A stretch of 64,000 nt of DNA from Guptibacillus hwajinpoensis. GTDB lineage: Bacteria; Bacillota; Bacilli; Bacillales; Guptibacillaceae. A program made the translations under genes and the position numbers. The stretch lies in NCBI RefSeq assembly GCF_029277305.1, contig NZ_CP119526.1; one strand, 5' to 3'. Shown piece by piece: positions 31,851 to 41,045 of this stretch; the stretch's first letter is position 1, and each line of letters starts with the position of its first letter. The notes under the pieces are model-generated. The model was not told the origin of the DNA. It was given only the letters and a program-made list of their open reading frames with translations, and did no database searches.

Positions 31851-33506
31851 ATGAATAAACGGTTGATTGATTGGCCTACATTTATAGGCGCTCTAAGCTT
31901 GCTGCTTCTTGTTACGCTTCCACTCGTTCTCTTCCCTGAAAGCGGAAAAGAATTTGTGGATAAAGCAAATGAATTTATGACAACTCAATTTGGCGTTCTT
32001 TATTTAATTGTTGGACTCGGCATCTTTTTCTTTCTGATTTATGTTGCTTTTAGTGATAATGGACGCGTAAAGCTTGGTGAAGAAGATGAGCGCCCTGAAT
32101 TCAACAACTTCTCATGGGCAGGAATGCTTTTCTGTGCTGGGATTGGATCTAGCATCTTATACTGGGGAACGATTGAATGGGCTTACTATTATCAGGGTCC
32201 TCCATTCGGTGTTGAACCTGGGACTAAGGAAGCTATTCTATGGGCAAGTACATACGGAATTTTTCATTGGGGACCTATTGCCTGGGCAATTTATACACTG
32301 CCAGCATTGCCAATGGCGTATTTCTATTATGTACGCAAAAAACCGGTATTAAAAATAAGTGAAGCTACTAGGCCATTGATTGGAAAGTTAGCAGATGGAC
32401 CACTAGGAACAATTATTGACGTACTATTTATGTTCGGACTACTTGGCGGAGCAGGCACTACGCTAGCACTTGGAACGCCAATGATTGCAGAAGGAATCAA
32501 CGCGTTAACAGGCATCCCAGTTACAATGGTACTTAAAACAATGATTCTAATTCTCGTGACCGCTATATTTGCAGTCAGTGCTTATTCTGGGTTAAGAAAA
32601 GGAATTAAAGTGCTATCTGATGTTAACCTAATCCTTTCGATCCTCCTTCTTCTCTTTGTCTTAATTTTTGGACCTACTCGTTTTCTTGTGGAAACAACAA
32701 CGAACAGCGTTGGTTTCTTACTTGATAATTTCTTCCATATGAGCACATGGACTGAACCATTTAATACGCTTGGTCCTTATGAAAAAACAAACTTTCCAGA
32801 AAGCTGGACTGTTTTCTATTGGGCCTGGTGGCTCGTATATGCGCCTTTCGTCGGATTATTCGTTGCTAAAATCTCACGAGGTCGCTCTATTAAGCAAATG
32901 ATTCTTGGAACTATCGGATACGGAACATTTGGAAGCATCCTGTTTTTTGGAATCCTGGGTAACTACGGACTTCACATGCAATTAACTGGTAAGTTTGATG
33001 TTGTTAGTGTTTTAAATGATCAAGGTGCACCGAGAGCGATTATTGAAATCATTGGACAACTTCCACTCTCATGGGTCATGATCTTTATCTTTGTTATTCT
33101 AGCGATCATCTTCCTTGCTACTACTTTTGATTCAAGTTCCTATATCCTTGCTTCAGTCGTACAAAAAGAAGTAGATGATGAGCCGCTACGTTGGAACCGA
33201 CTTTTTTGGGCTTTCGCACTATGTTTAATGCCACTTGTGCTAATGTTCGTTGGAGGTCTCAGTACACTACAGACCGCAAGTATCGTCGGAGGGTTTCCGC
33301 TGCTCTTTATCATGATTATGTTAGGCTGGTCATTTATGCGGGCTTCAACAGAGGATATTAAAGCATCAGAACATTATGAGCCAAAGACTTTCTCATTAAA
33401 CTATAAGAAAATCCTCCAAACCCTCCGTCGTAGAAAGAAAAAAGAAGAAGAGCAGCAAGGTCCAGTAGATGCTCATTTTGAGGAAGAGAAAAAAGACGAA
33501 GAGTAA
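31851..33506 (+). CDS. BCCT family transporter
   Basis: 551 residues with about 12 transmembrane segments. The family region around helix 3 reads CAGIGSSILYWGTIEWAYYY; WTVFYWAWWLVYAPFVGLFV and ISRGRSIKQMILG are the conserved BCCT core that carries betaine, carnitine or choline. The usual GMGIG sodium-site motif is CAGIG here, so ion coupling and substrate are uncertain. I chose the ATG at 31851 with AAAGGAG 10 nt upstream. Basic-acidic C-terminal tail (RRRKKKEEEQ) is typical of osmoregulated members. Confidence 0.9.
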   Translation: MNKRLIDWPTFIGALSLLLLVTLPLVLFPESGKEFVDKANEFMTTQFGVLYLIVGLGIFFFLIYVAFSDNGRVKLGEEDERPEFNNFSWAGMLFCAGIGSSILYWGTIEWAYYYQGPPFGVEPGTKEAILWASTYGIFHWGPIAWAIYTLPALPMAYFYYVRKKPVLKISEATRPLIGKLADGPLGTIIDVLFMFGLLGGAGTTLALGTPMIAEGINALTGIPVTMVLKTMILILVTAIFAVSAYSGLRKGIKVLSDVNLILSILLLLFVLIFGPTRFLVETTTNSVGFLLDNFFHMSTWTEPFNTLGPYEKTNFPESWTVFYWAWWLVYAPFVGLFVAKISRGRSIKQMILGTIGYGTFGSILFFGILGNYGLHMQLTGKFDVVSVLNDQGAPRAIIEIIGQLPLSWVMIFIFVILAIIFLATTFDSSSYILASVVQKEVDDEPLRWNRLFWAFALCLMPLVLMFVGGLSTLQTASIVGGFPLLFIMIMLGWSFMRASTEDIKASEHYEPKTFSLNYKKILQTLRRRKKKEEEQQGPVDAHFEEEKKDEE

Positions 33507-33610
33507 TAATGTGAGTATGTTTTCTATACAAAATGTTTCTAAAAGCTACAATCTTGCAGAAAAGAACCTTGTTAAAAGAACATGATAAAATTTCCAATTC
33601 TAAATTGTTA

Positions 33611-33639
33611 TTGACACTATCACTTGGTCATGATAAAAA
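33611..33639 (+). promoter_or_regulatory. Promoter of the T-box-controlled transporter
   Basis: TTGACA (33611-33616), 17-nt spacer, TAAAAA (33634-33639). Confidence 0.6.
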
Positions 33640-33644
33640 TTGAA

Positions 33645-33890
33645 TAACCTTATAATAATTGAACTGCTTTGAAGGAAAATAAGTAGCTGTCCCTTTCCCT
33701 GTTTATAGAGAGCCGATGTTTGGTGTGAATCGGTACAAAAAGGTAAGTGAATTTCATTTCTGGAGCTTCTTTTGCATTGCAAAAGACGGTGAAGATCGTT
33801 AAACAAACAAGTGGTGAGTGTAAACTCACAACCAGGGTGGTACCGCGATAACAATCGTCCCTACGGATAACGTAGGGGCGATTTTTTTGT
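33645..33890 (+). promoter_or_regulatory. T-box riboswitch, phenylalanine specifier
   Basis: AGAGAG and GGTGTGAA motifs (about 33705-33728), a specifier region reading AAGTGAATTTCATTT, the exact T-box AGGGTGGTACCGCG at 33834-33847, and a terminator with stem ATCGTCCCTAC / GTAGGGGCGAT followed by seven T (33853-33888). The specifier is TTC (33753-33755) or TTT one base earlier; both are phenylalanine. Confidence 0.88.
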
Positions 33891-33938
33891 GGAAGTAACG
33901 TGATTAGCATTCAATAATAAAACGAGAGGAGAATGAGC

Positions 33939-35282
33939 ATGAACGAAAATGAACAATGGTCCTCAAGGCTAGGCTTTATACTAGCAGCTGCTGGGTCTGC
34001 CATTGGACTCGGGGCAATTTGGAAGTTCCCATACACCGCCGGTCAAAACGGAGGTGGCGCTTTTTTCCTTATTTTTATTCTTTTCACCTTAATACTAGGA
34101 CTACCATTACTCCTTGCTGAATTCTCGATTGGTAGAACCGCTCAAAGCAATGCGGTTGATTCTTACAAAACTATATCTCCTGAATCCAAATGGTACCGTG
34201 TAGGAATTATGGGAATGATTACTTCATTTATTTTGCTATCATTCTATAGTGTTGTCGGAGGATGGATTATATCCTACCTGTATAAAGCCGTAACTGGTGA
34301 ATTAACAGGACTTTCTTCCGATGAATACGCACAAGTTTTTGGTTCAACGATATCGAATCCTTTTGTTAGCGTATTTGCACAATTCCTATTTATCATCCTA
34401 ACCATCCTTGTTGTTGCCAGAGGTGTTGAAAAAGGGATTGAACAAGCTAGTAAAATCATGATGCCTGCTCTATTTATTCTTTTTATCATTCTTGTTATTC
34501 GAGCTGTGACGCTCGATGGCGCTGTAGAAGGAATAACTTTCTTATTACAACCTGATTTCTCAAAGGTTACCTCACAAACCATTCTTGAAGCAATGGGACA
34601 GTCATTCTTTACATTAAGTGTTGGTGTATCTGTCATGGTTACGTATAGTTCATACCTACCAAAATCACAAAGTTTACCGCGTTCTGCATTCTCCATCGTA
34701 GCAATGAACATATTCATTGTACTGTTAGCAGGACTTGCGATTTTCCCGGCAGTGTTTGCGTTTGATCTTGAGGTTGGTGCTGGACCGGTCCTTCTCTTTA
34801 ACGTTCTACCAACAGTGTTCAGTCAATTGCCATTCGGAATGTTATTTTTCATTGCATTCTTAGTGCTTTTCTTGTTCGCGGCCCTCACGTCGGCTTTCTC
34901 AATGCTTGAAATCATTGTTTCCGTTATTTCCAAAGGAAACCTTGATTTGCGCAAGAAGTGGGCATGGATTATCGGTTTTGCGATTTTTATTGCAGGTATT
35001 CCATCAGCTCTATCGTACGGCTTGCTAAGCGACGTCACATTATTTGATAAAACGATCTTTGATCTTGCAGATTATGCAGTTAGTAATGTTCTCCTCCCAA
35101 TTGGAGCACTGCTCATTGCACTGTTTGTCCCACGTAAAATGAAAAAGTCAGCTCTTTATGAAGAATTAAAGCGCGGAAGCAGTTTAAAGAAGGGATTGTT
35201 TGAAACGTGGTATTTCCTTATCCGTTTCGTTGCGCCACTACTCATTCTCTTCGTTATGCTGGATGTACTTGAAATTTGGTAA
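33939..35282 (+). CDS. Sodium:amino-acid symporter (NSS/SNF family), predicted phenylalanine uptake
   Basis: 447 residues with about 11-12 transmembrane helices, starting GSAIGLGAIWKFPYTAGQNG, the helix 1 sodium/substrate motif of LeuT-like transporters (GAIWKFP in place of the usual GNIWRFP). I chose the second ATG (33939), 7 nt after AGGAG. The phenylalanine T-box upstream predicts induction when tRNA-Phe is uncharged, which points to phenylalanine or a related aromatic amino acid as substrate (inference). Confidence 0.9.
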   Translation: MNENEQWSSRLGFILAAAGSAIGLGAIWKFPYTAGQNGGGAFFLIFILFTLILGLPLLLAEFSIGRTAQSNAVDSYKTISPESKWYRVGIMGMITSFILLSFYSVVGGWIISYLYKAVTGELTGLSSDEYAQVFGSTISNPFVSVFAQFLFIILTILVVARGVEKGIEQASKIMMPALFILFIILVIRAVTLDGAVEGITFLLQPDFSKVTSQTILEAMGQSFFTLSVGVSVMVTYSSYLPKSQSLPRSAFSIVAMNIFIVLLAGLAIFPAVFAFDLEVGAGPVLLFNVLPTVFSQLPFGMLFFIAFLVLFLFAALTSAFSMLEIIVSVISKGNLDLRKKWAWIIGFAIFIAGIPSALSYGLLSDVTLFDKTIFDLADYAVSNVLLPIGALLIALFVPRKMKKSALYEELKRGSSLKKGLFETWYFLIRFVAPLLILFVMLDVLEIW

Positions 35283-35286
35283 ATGC

Positions 35287-35331
35287 ACACAAGAAACCTC
35301 ACACTGATCAGTGTGAGGTTTCTTTGTGTCT
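35287..35331 (+). terminator. Terminator between the NSS transporter and the PBP gene
   Basis: AAGAAACCTCACACTGA followed by its exact complement; usable in both directions. Confidence 0.85.
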
Positions 35332-35343
35332 TATGGTTTCATG

Positions 35344-37380
35344 TTAAGAAGCTTCCTTTTTTTCTTCTTTAGCCGTTGGTGCAGCACTTTTTGGTTCATC
35401 TTTTAAATCAAAATAAGCTTTGAACAACTTTCGAGCAATGTCTTTGTTAACCGATTCATTTCGATCACTGCTTAAATTAGGAACGACAACAGCTAAAGCT
35501 ATTTCAGGGTCTTCATAAGGAGCATAACCTACAAAGGTTAAGTTAAATCCCTTATCTACTTCAGCTGTTCCTGTTTTACCCGCGTGTGTAAAGTCTGTTC
35601 CTTTAAAGTATTTCGTTGCAGTACCATTGCTTCCATTCGTTACTCTCCAGAAACCATTTTGAACTCGATTCAGATCTCCTTCAGACATCTGAATATGATT
35701 TAAAACATTCGTCTCGAATTGATCTACAATAATATTAGATAAACCATTTACCTGCGACGCTTCATGAACTTCTTTTAAGAAATGCGGTTGAATACGTTGA
35801 CCACCGTTTGCAATGGTGGAGATATATTGTGCCATTTGAAGTGGCGTATACGTATCAAATTGACCAATCATTAAGTCCATTAAGTTCCCAAGTTGTTGTG
35901 TACCTCCATTAATACCTGTCGTCTCAATAGGCATATCGATACCTGTTCTTGTTCCTAGTCCAAACTGGTTAAAATGATAGCGCACTTGATTATAAGCATC
36001 ACGATTCCATGGGATGCCAGCCGTGTTAGGAGTATAATTATATCCCGCGATTTTCATAGCAATTCGGAACATATAAACGTTTGAAGAACGCTCTAGAGCA
36101 GTTAAATCATTAACATAACCAAGATTACTATAGGATGCTTTTGCCTTTGTTTTCGGGATCTCAATAGGTGTATCATACAGCGTCGTACCATGACCGATTA
36201 CACCTGTTTGGTATCCTGTCAGAACAGAAGCCCCCTTAACAACTGACCCCATTTCATATGCTTCTGAAAGCGTCCCATAAGAATACTCGATATAATCATT
36301 TTCTTTAGAACTATATTTCGTGCCACCAAATGCTAAGATTTCTCCAGTATCAGGATCCATTCCAATAGCATAAGCCCGATCAGCATATGGGTTTCCTCGA
36401 GACCTTGCTTTCCTCAATTCTTCTTCAAGAATCTTTTCAAGCTCTTGCTGTAAATCAATATCCACAGTCAGAACAAGATCATTCCCACGTTTACCTGGTA
36501 TATTCTCTGGTTCCCCAATTGGTTTACCTGATTTGTCTGTCACATATTTCTTCAAGGCTTTTTGACCTCTTAAGAGATCTTCATATTGTTTCTCAAGATA
36601 ACTAATTCCAACTAAATCATTCTGCTCATACCCTTTTATGGTATAAGACTTCAACGATTCCTTAGGAATTTGACCGAGATTTCCAAACATAGTCTCCATA
36701 GTTTCGTCATAAGGATAGACTCGCTCGGCATCAGGTGCAATATCAACACCAGGGAGGTCTCCAAGATTCTCACTAATCTTAGCGATTTCTTTACGAGTCA
36801 GCCCTTTTTTAATAGATTGAGAAGACAGTGCATAACCTGTATCCATCTCTCGTTTAATCGCTGCCACTTTTAATTCATCTTTGTTATCTGTAATTTCCTT
36901 TAAGTCTTCTTCTTTAATTCGATCAATCTGTAGTTGATAAGCTTTCTTCGAAGTCAGGTTTGTCCACTCTTCTTCTGTTAATTTCGCTTTCGCTTTATCT
37001 GGTCTCGTAATGATCCAGAAATCCTTTAAATCTCGCTCAGTTATCTTGTCTGTATCCATCTCAATATAGTGAGATAATTGGCGCGCTACTTCAAGACGCT
37101 CTTGCTGTTTAGTGTTTTGATTTCGAATGTACGTTAGCGTAAACGTTGGCTCGTTATCAACAAGAACGCGACCATACCGGTCATACATCTTCCCTCGTGG
37201 TGCTGATGATTTCGCCGTTACATTCTCAGTTTGTTCTGAAATCCTTTCAAAATCTTCCCCTTGGACAATTTGTATTACCCCCAACCTTAGAATTAAGACG
37301 GAAAATAGTAAAAATACGAAAAGAAATAAAATATTTAACCGAAACGGCACATGTGTTTTTTTCATTTTTTCTTTAATCAT
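35344..37380 (-). CDS. pbpA: Class B penicillin-binding protein (PbpA/PbpH-like transpeptidase)
   Basis: 678 residues. Single N-terminal anchor (about 14-36), a dimerisation/pedestal domain (APRGKMYDRYG), and a transpeptidase domain with S379-V-V-K382, S432-S-N434 and K602-T-G604. It crosslinks peptidoglycan, probably in cylinder-wall growth with RodA. It has the C-terminal KEEKKEAS tail rather than PASTA repeats, which excludes SpoVD/PBP2B. PbpA and PbpH cannot be told apart by eye. Confidence 0.85.
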   Translation of the reverse strand: MIKEKMKKTHVPFRLNILFLFVFLLFSVLILRLGVIQIVQGEDFERISEQTENVTAKSSAPRGKMYDRYGRVLVDNEPTFTLTYIRNQNTKQQERLEVARQLSHYIEMDTDKITERDLKDFWIITRPDKAKAKLTEEEWTNLTSKKAYQLQIDRIKEEDLKEITDNKDELKVAAIKREMDTGYALSSQSIKKGLTRKEIAKISENLGDLPGVDIAPDAERVYPYDETMETMFGNLGQIPKESLKSYTIKGYEQNDLVGISYLEKQYEDLLRGQKALKKYVTDKSGKPIGEPENIPGKRGNDLVLTVDIDLQQELEKILEEELRKARSRGNPYADRAYAIGMDPDTGEILAFGGTKYSSKENDYIEYSYGTLSEAYEMGSVVKGASVLTGYQTGVIGHGTTLYDTPIEIPKTKAKASYSNLGYVNDLTALERSSNVYMFRIAMKIAGYNYTPNTAGIPWNRDAYNQVRYHFNQFGLGTRTGIDMPIETTGINGGTQQLGNLMDLMIGQFDTYTPLQMAQYISTIANGGQRIQPHFLKEVHEASQVNGLSNIIVDQFETNVLNHIQMSEGDLNRVQNGFWRVTNGSNGTATKYFKGTDFTHAGKTGTAEVDKGFNLTFVGYAPYEDPEIALAVVVPNLSSDRNESVNKDIARKLFKAYFDLKDEPKSAAPTAKEEKKEAS

Positions 37381-37543
37381 ATAGTGCCCCCCAACACAAT
37401 TTCCTTATCTTCCCATCTATCATAACATAGGATTATTAGGACTTTTTTCCTTAAAAGTGAATAACTTCTACTTTCTTTCTCGTAATCAATTGGAAGTCTT
37501 ATATAGACGATTGATGAGGAGCATAGGTTTCATAAGTAATCAC

Positions 37544-37580
37544 GAAAAAAAGAGAGTGTAGAAACGACTACACTCTCTTT
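37544..37580 (-). terminator. Terminator of cls
   Basis: AGAGAGTGTAG / CTACACTCTCT stem with a run of T on the minus strand. Confidence 0.88.
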
Positions 37581-37586
37581 CTCAAA

Positions 37587-39032
37587 TTATAAAATTGGTG
37601 ATAGTAACCTTGAAATAGATTCTTTAAATCGAATCCACATTGATCGTTCATGGTACCCTTCTAACGTTAGTTCTGTACTTTTATCCATATCGTTAATGAA
37701 AATCTCTTCAAGTTGTTTTGAAATGTCTTCATCATAAATAAAAGCATTAACCTCAAAGTTAAGTCGAAAGCTACGTACATCGATATTAGCTGTCCCAACT
37801 GATGAAATCTCACCATCAACAGCAATTGTTTTTGCATGAATAAAGCCATTCTGGTAGATATACATTTTAGCTCCAGCTTTCAAGAGTTCCCCCACATAAG
37901 AGTAAGTTGCCCAGTAAACGAATGGATGGTCTGGTTTATTAGGGATCATTAACCTCACGTCTACTCCACTAAGTGCTGCGATTCGCAAAGCGTCTAACAA
38001 ACTTGCATCTGGGATAAAATAAGGTGTCTGAATAAAGACTGTATGGTTTGCTGAAGAGATCAGTTTAATGTAGCCATTTTTAATTTGTTCCCATTCAGAG
38101 TCAGGACCACTGCTAACAATCTGCACTCCTGCTTTTCCTTTAGGTTCCACAATCGGAAAATAACAGGCTTCATACCCTACCTTATTACGTGCAGCGTGAT
38201 TCCAGTCCAGCAGGAATCTCGTTTGCATTGCAAGTGTTGCACTACCTTCTATACGGAGATGTGTGTCACGCCAGTAGCCAAACTTTGCTTTTAAACCTAG
38301 ATACTCATCCCCTACATTAAATCCTCCTACATAACCAAGGTTTCCATCAATAATAACGAGTTTGCGATGATTTCGATAGTTTAAGCGCGTATTAACATAT
38401 GGAATGCGTGAAGGGAAAAAAACTTCCACTTCTCCGCCCGCTTCAATTAGTTCCCGAAAGAATCCCTTCCTTGTTTTCCGAGAACCCATCTCATCATACA
38501 AAACACGAACTTTCACACCATCTCTTGCTTTTTGTGCGAGCTTCTGAACAATTTTTCTTCCAAGGTTATCTTTTTGGAAGATGTAGTATTGAAAATGAAT
38601 ATGATCTTTCGCACGACTTAAATCGTCGAGTAAGGCATCGAACTTCTCTTCTCCATCTGTAAAGATTTGAATCGAATTGTCCTGCGTCAAAACAGCATCA
38701 TCATTTACGAGATGCATGTAAATGAGTTCCTTGTGCCTCGCAATTTCTTCATGTCTAAAGGGATAGATTCCACTTTTGATTTCACTGACCTGCTCTTCAA
38801 TCAGATCTTCAATCCCTACCTTCTTTATATTATCCCAGTCAAATAATCTTCTTCTACTTAGGTTTTGTCCAAATAGTAAATACATGATAAAGCCAAGAAA
38901 CGGAATAAAAAACAAAACCATAAGCCAAGCCCATGTAGCTCCGGCATCTTTTCGTTCGAGAAAAATAACGATGACTGCAAATACAAGATTTAATACAAAT
39001 AAGATTCCTAGTAAAATCGATGAAATTTCCAT
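37587..39032 (-). CDS. cls: Cardiolipin synthase
   Basis: 481 residues. Condenses two phosphatidylglycerols into cardiolipin at the membrane. Two N-terminal transmembrane helices (about 2-20, 31-52) precede two phospholipase-D motifs, NHRKLVIIDG with GGFNVGDEYLG, and IHAKTIAVDGEISSVGTANI. The ATG at 39032 has AAAGGAG 8 nt upstream and gives the usual length. Confidence 0.93.
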   Translation of the reverse strand: MEISSILLGILFVLNLVFAVIVIFLERKDAGATWAWLMVLFFIPFLGFIMYLLFGQNLSRRRLFDWDNIKKVGIEDLIEEQVSEIKSGIYPFRHEEIARHKELIYMHLVNDDAVLTQDNSIQIFTDGEEKFDALLDDLSRAKDHIHFQYYIFQKDNLGRKIVQKLAQKARDGVKVRVLYDEMGSRKTRKGFFRELIEAGGEVEVFFPSRIPYVNTRLNYRNHRKLVIIDGNLGYVGGFNVGDEYLGLKAKFGYWRDTHLRIEGSATLAMQTRFLLDWNHAARNKVGYEACYFPIVEPKGKAGVQIVSSGPDSEWEQIKNGYIKLISSANHTVFIQTPYFIPDASLLDALRIAALSGVDVRLMIPNKPDHPFVYWATYSYVGELLKAGAKMYIYQNGFIHAKTIAVDGEISSVGTANIDVRSFRLNFEVNAFIYDEDISKQLEEIFINDMDKSTELTLEGYHERSMWIRFKESISRLLSPIL

Positions 39033-39243
39033 TATGACAGCTCCTTTAACCAACATTGGACGAATGAATAGCTGTCCACTTATTCCAACTCACTTCAGTT
39101 TACCTTATTTCTTACATGATATTAAGCATATTCATTAACGAATGATAAACCCTCTATAGTAATCATTCATAATGACAAAAAACAATTTCATTAGAGACTA
39201 ATAAAAGGTAAAATATAGATAATCAAAGTAAGGAGGAATATAA

Positions 39244-39387
39244 ATGAAAACTAAACCACTCCATTACGATGGAAGTAAGATTTATTCTGCTCCTTCAAAT
39301 GAGCTACAAAAAGAACCCTTTAAAATGACGGATGAAATTAGAAAATGTATTAGCTGCAATCCTTATCAATTACCAAATGAAAAATGA
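39244..39387 (+). CDS. Small 47-residue protein with CxxC
   Basis: ATG after a strong AAGGAGGAATATAA site; the product is MKTKPLHYDGSKIYSAPS... ending in KCISCNPYQLPNEK. It is hydrophilic, with one CxxC that could bind a metal or be redox active. A terminator follows within 5 nt of the stop. Not recognised. The signal context (binding site and terminator) is the reason to call it. Confidence 0.7.
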   Translation: MKTKPLHYDGSKIYSAPSNELQKEPFKMTDEIRKCISCNPYQLPNEK

Positions 39388-39390
39388 CAG

Positions 39391-39425
39391 AAAAAAGATT
39401 TGCCAATGCGGCAAGTCTTTTTCTT
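39391..39425 (+). terminator. Terminator of the 47-aa gene
   Basis: AAAAAGATTTGCC / GGCAAGTCTTTTT hairpin with T tail. Confidence 0.85.
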
Positions 39426-39523
39426 TTATCCACCCTATTGAGTTATCTATGACGCTTTAAAAAAGAGCAAATAAAATGTGTGAAGCATATTAGTTGAATC
39501 ATTTCGTAATCTGTTATATTATT

Positions 39524-39556
39524 TATCTTGAATTAAGATATTTTTAATTCGAGATA
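39524..39556 (+). promoter_or_regulatory. MhqR-like operator(s) upstream of azoreductase
   Basis: TATCTTGAATTAAGATA (39524-39540) is close to the MhqR operator of B. subtilis (ATCT-CGAATTCG-AGAT); a second half-like site AATTCGAGATA lies at 39546-39556. A promoter TTGAAT (39494-39499) and TATTAT (39517-39522) places the start point inside the operator, so a repressor would block it. Confidence 0.7.
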
Positions 39557-39589
39557 ATTGAACTCAACTTGAAAGGAATGTTTATCGAA

Positions 39590-40225
39590 ATGGCAAAAGT
39601 TCTATATATTACAGCACATCCACATGATGATACACAATCTTATAGTATGGCAGTAGGTAAATCGTTTATTGATACTTACAAGGACGTTAATGAGAATGAT
39701 GAAGTCGTTCATCTTGATCTATACCGTGAAAACATCCCACAAATCGATGCTGATGTTTTCAGCGGATGGAGTAAACTGCAATCTGGAAAAGGATTTGAAG
39801 AGTTGTCTGCAAGTGAGAAAGAGAAAGTTCAGCGCCTTAACGAGTTAAGTGACGAATTCATCAATGCAGATAAATATGTTTTTGTAACACCTCTTTGGAA
39901 CTTCTCATTTCCACCAGTTATGAAGGCTTATCTAGATTCTGTTTCAGTAGCTGGAAAATCCTTTAAATATACGGAGAACGGTCCTGTTGGACTTCTCACC
40001 GATAAAAAGGCGATTCACATTCAAGCACGTGGTGGCGTTTATTCTGAAGGACCAGCTGCCGATATGGAAATGGGACATCGCTACTTCTCAGTAATGATGC
40101 AATTCTATGGCGTACCGGAGTTCGAGGGTCTGTTTGTAGAAGGGCATAATGCGATGCCAGAGAAAGCAGAACAAATTAAGCAGGATGCAATTGCACGTGC
40201 AAAAGATGCGGCTCACACTTTCTAA
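39590..40225 (+). CDS. azoR: FMN-dependent NADH:quinone oxidoreductase / azoreductase
   Basis: 211 residues of the flavodoxin-like fold: KVLYITAHPHDDTQSYSMAV at the start, VFVTPLWNFSFPPVMKAYLD and HIQARGGVYSEGPA around the flavin. Two-electron reduction of quinones and azo dyes protects thiols. I chose the ATG at 39590, 12 nt from AAAGGA, giving the normal length. MhqR-like operators upstream match the regulation of B. subtilis azoR2. Confidence 0.92.
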   Translation: MAKVLYITAHPHDDTQSYSMAVGKSFIDTYKDVNENDEVVHLDLYRENIPQIDADVFSGWSKLQSGKGFEELSASEKEKVQRLNELSDEFINADKYVFVTPLWNFSFPPVMKAYLDSVSVAGKSFKYTENGPVGLLTDKKAIHIQARGGVYSEGPAADMEMGHRYFSVMMQFYGVPEFEGLFVEGHNAMPEKAEQIKQDAIARAKDAAHTF

Positions 40226-40244
40226 ATGACTTTTTAATAGAATT

Positions 40245-40278
40245 AACAAAACCAGCTGAGTGTTCAGCTGGTTTTTGT
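40245..40278 (+). terminator. Bidirectional terminator between azoR and copZ
   Basis: AAAACCAGCTGA, 4-nt loop, TCAGCTGGTTTT. Confidence 0.88.
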
Positions 40279-40282
40279 GTTG

Positions 40283-40489
40283 TTATCCAACGTCGTACCC
40301 TTGCTCTTCCACGGCTTCTTTCAACTTTGAAGTAGGAACCTTGTTAGCATCAAACGTAACATCTGCATGTCCCTCATCTAAATGTACTTCTACCGCCGAT
40401 ACCCCATCAAGTTCTAATAAAGCAGTACGAACCGCTGACTTGCAATGTTCACAGGTCATTCCTTTAATAGCAATTGTTGCTTGCTCCAT
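40283..40489 (-). CDS. copZ: Copper chaperone CopZ-like heavy-metal-associated protein
   Basis: 68 residues forming one HMA domain: IAIKGMTCEHCKSAVRTALL has the MxCxxC copper(I) site, and HLDEGHADVTFDANKV follows. It should shuttle Cu(I) to a CopA ATPase, but no copA or csoR is next to it, so the name rests on the domain alone. Confidence 0.85.
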   Translation of the reverse strand: MEQATIAIKGMTCEHCKSAVRTALLELDGVSAVEVHLDEGHADVTFDANKVPTSKLKEAVEEQGYDVG

Positions 40490-40582
40490 ACCACCTACTC
40501 CTTCCTCTTATCATCTATATCTACTATTCCCTAAAATGGGCAGTTGTTAACAACGTTCTTTATTTAAGAAAAAACAGCATGA

Positions 40583-40978
40583 CTATTTTGTCATACTGTC
40601 TTTCGGTTTCGCGGCCCAGTAGACCCACCAGATTAATAATGGTTGGAATAGCAGTCTAACCCACAAAAGTGTTTGATTCGCTTCCTCCTGGCCTGGTGCC
40701 GGAATTCCAGCTATTGCTGCATAAATATTAGCTGGGAAAATAACAATTAAATAAACTACTGTCCAAAACCTTGCCTGCTTTCTTGTACTTGGCCATAACA
40801 GGAGAACTGCAAGAATGATTTCAAGCAAGCCAGTTACGTAAACGAGTTCCAATCGAAATGGAATCCATAGAGGTAACATTGCCGCAAACCCTTCTCCTTC
40901 AGCAAAGTGAGCAATACCTGCAAATACAAAAAAGAAAGCAAATAACACAAGTGCTATCATACGTAATGCTTTAATCAT
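40583..40978 (-). CDS. DoxX family membrane protein
   Basis: 131 residues with four hydrophobic segments (IALVLFAFFFVFAGIAHF, LELVYVTGLLEIILAVLLLW, WTVVYLIVIFPANIYAAIAG). The PANIYAAIAG segment and early FAGIAHF fit DoxX-like proteins of Bacilli. Role unclear. I chose the ATG at 40978 with AAAAGGAG upstream. Confidence 0.8.
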   Translation of the reverse strand: MIKALRMIALVLFAFFFVFAGIAHFAEGEGFAAMLPLWIPFRLELVYVTGLLEIILAVLLLWPSTRKQARFWTVVYLIVIFPANIYAAIAGIPAPGQEEANQTLLWVRLLFQPLLIWWVYWAAKPKDSMTK

Positions 40979-41045
40979 AAAGGGCTCCTTTTTTTCTGCC
41001 CTATTCATAATACCAAACTTCTTCTACATGCATAAAATAGAAAGC

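Noticed and set aside
35344..37380. SpoVD or PBP2B identity
   Set aside because: No PASTA repeats at the C-terminus and no division (mraY/murE) neighbours.
39546..39562. TCGAGATAATTGAAC near azoR as another array element
   Set aside because: It shares a few bases with the core by chance but lacks GCTCCG and is better explained as an MhqR-like half site.
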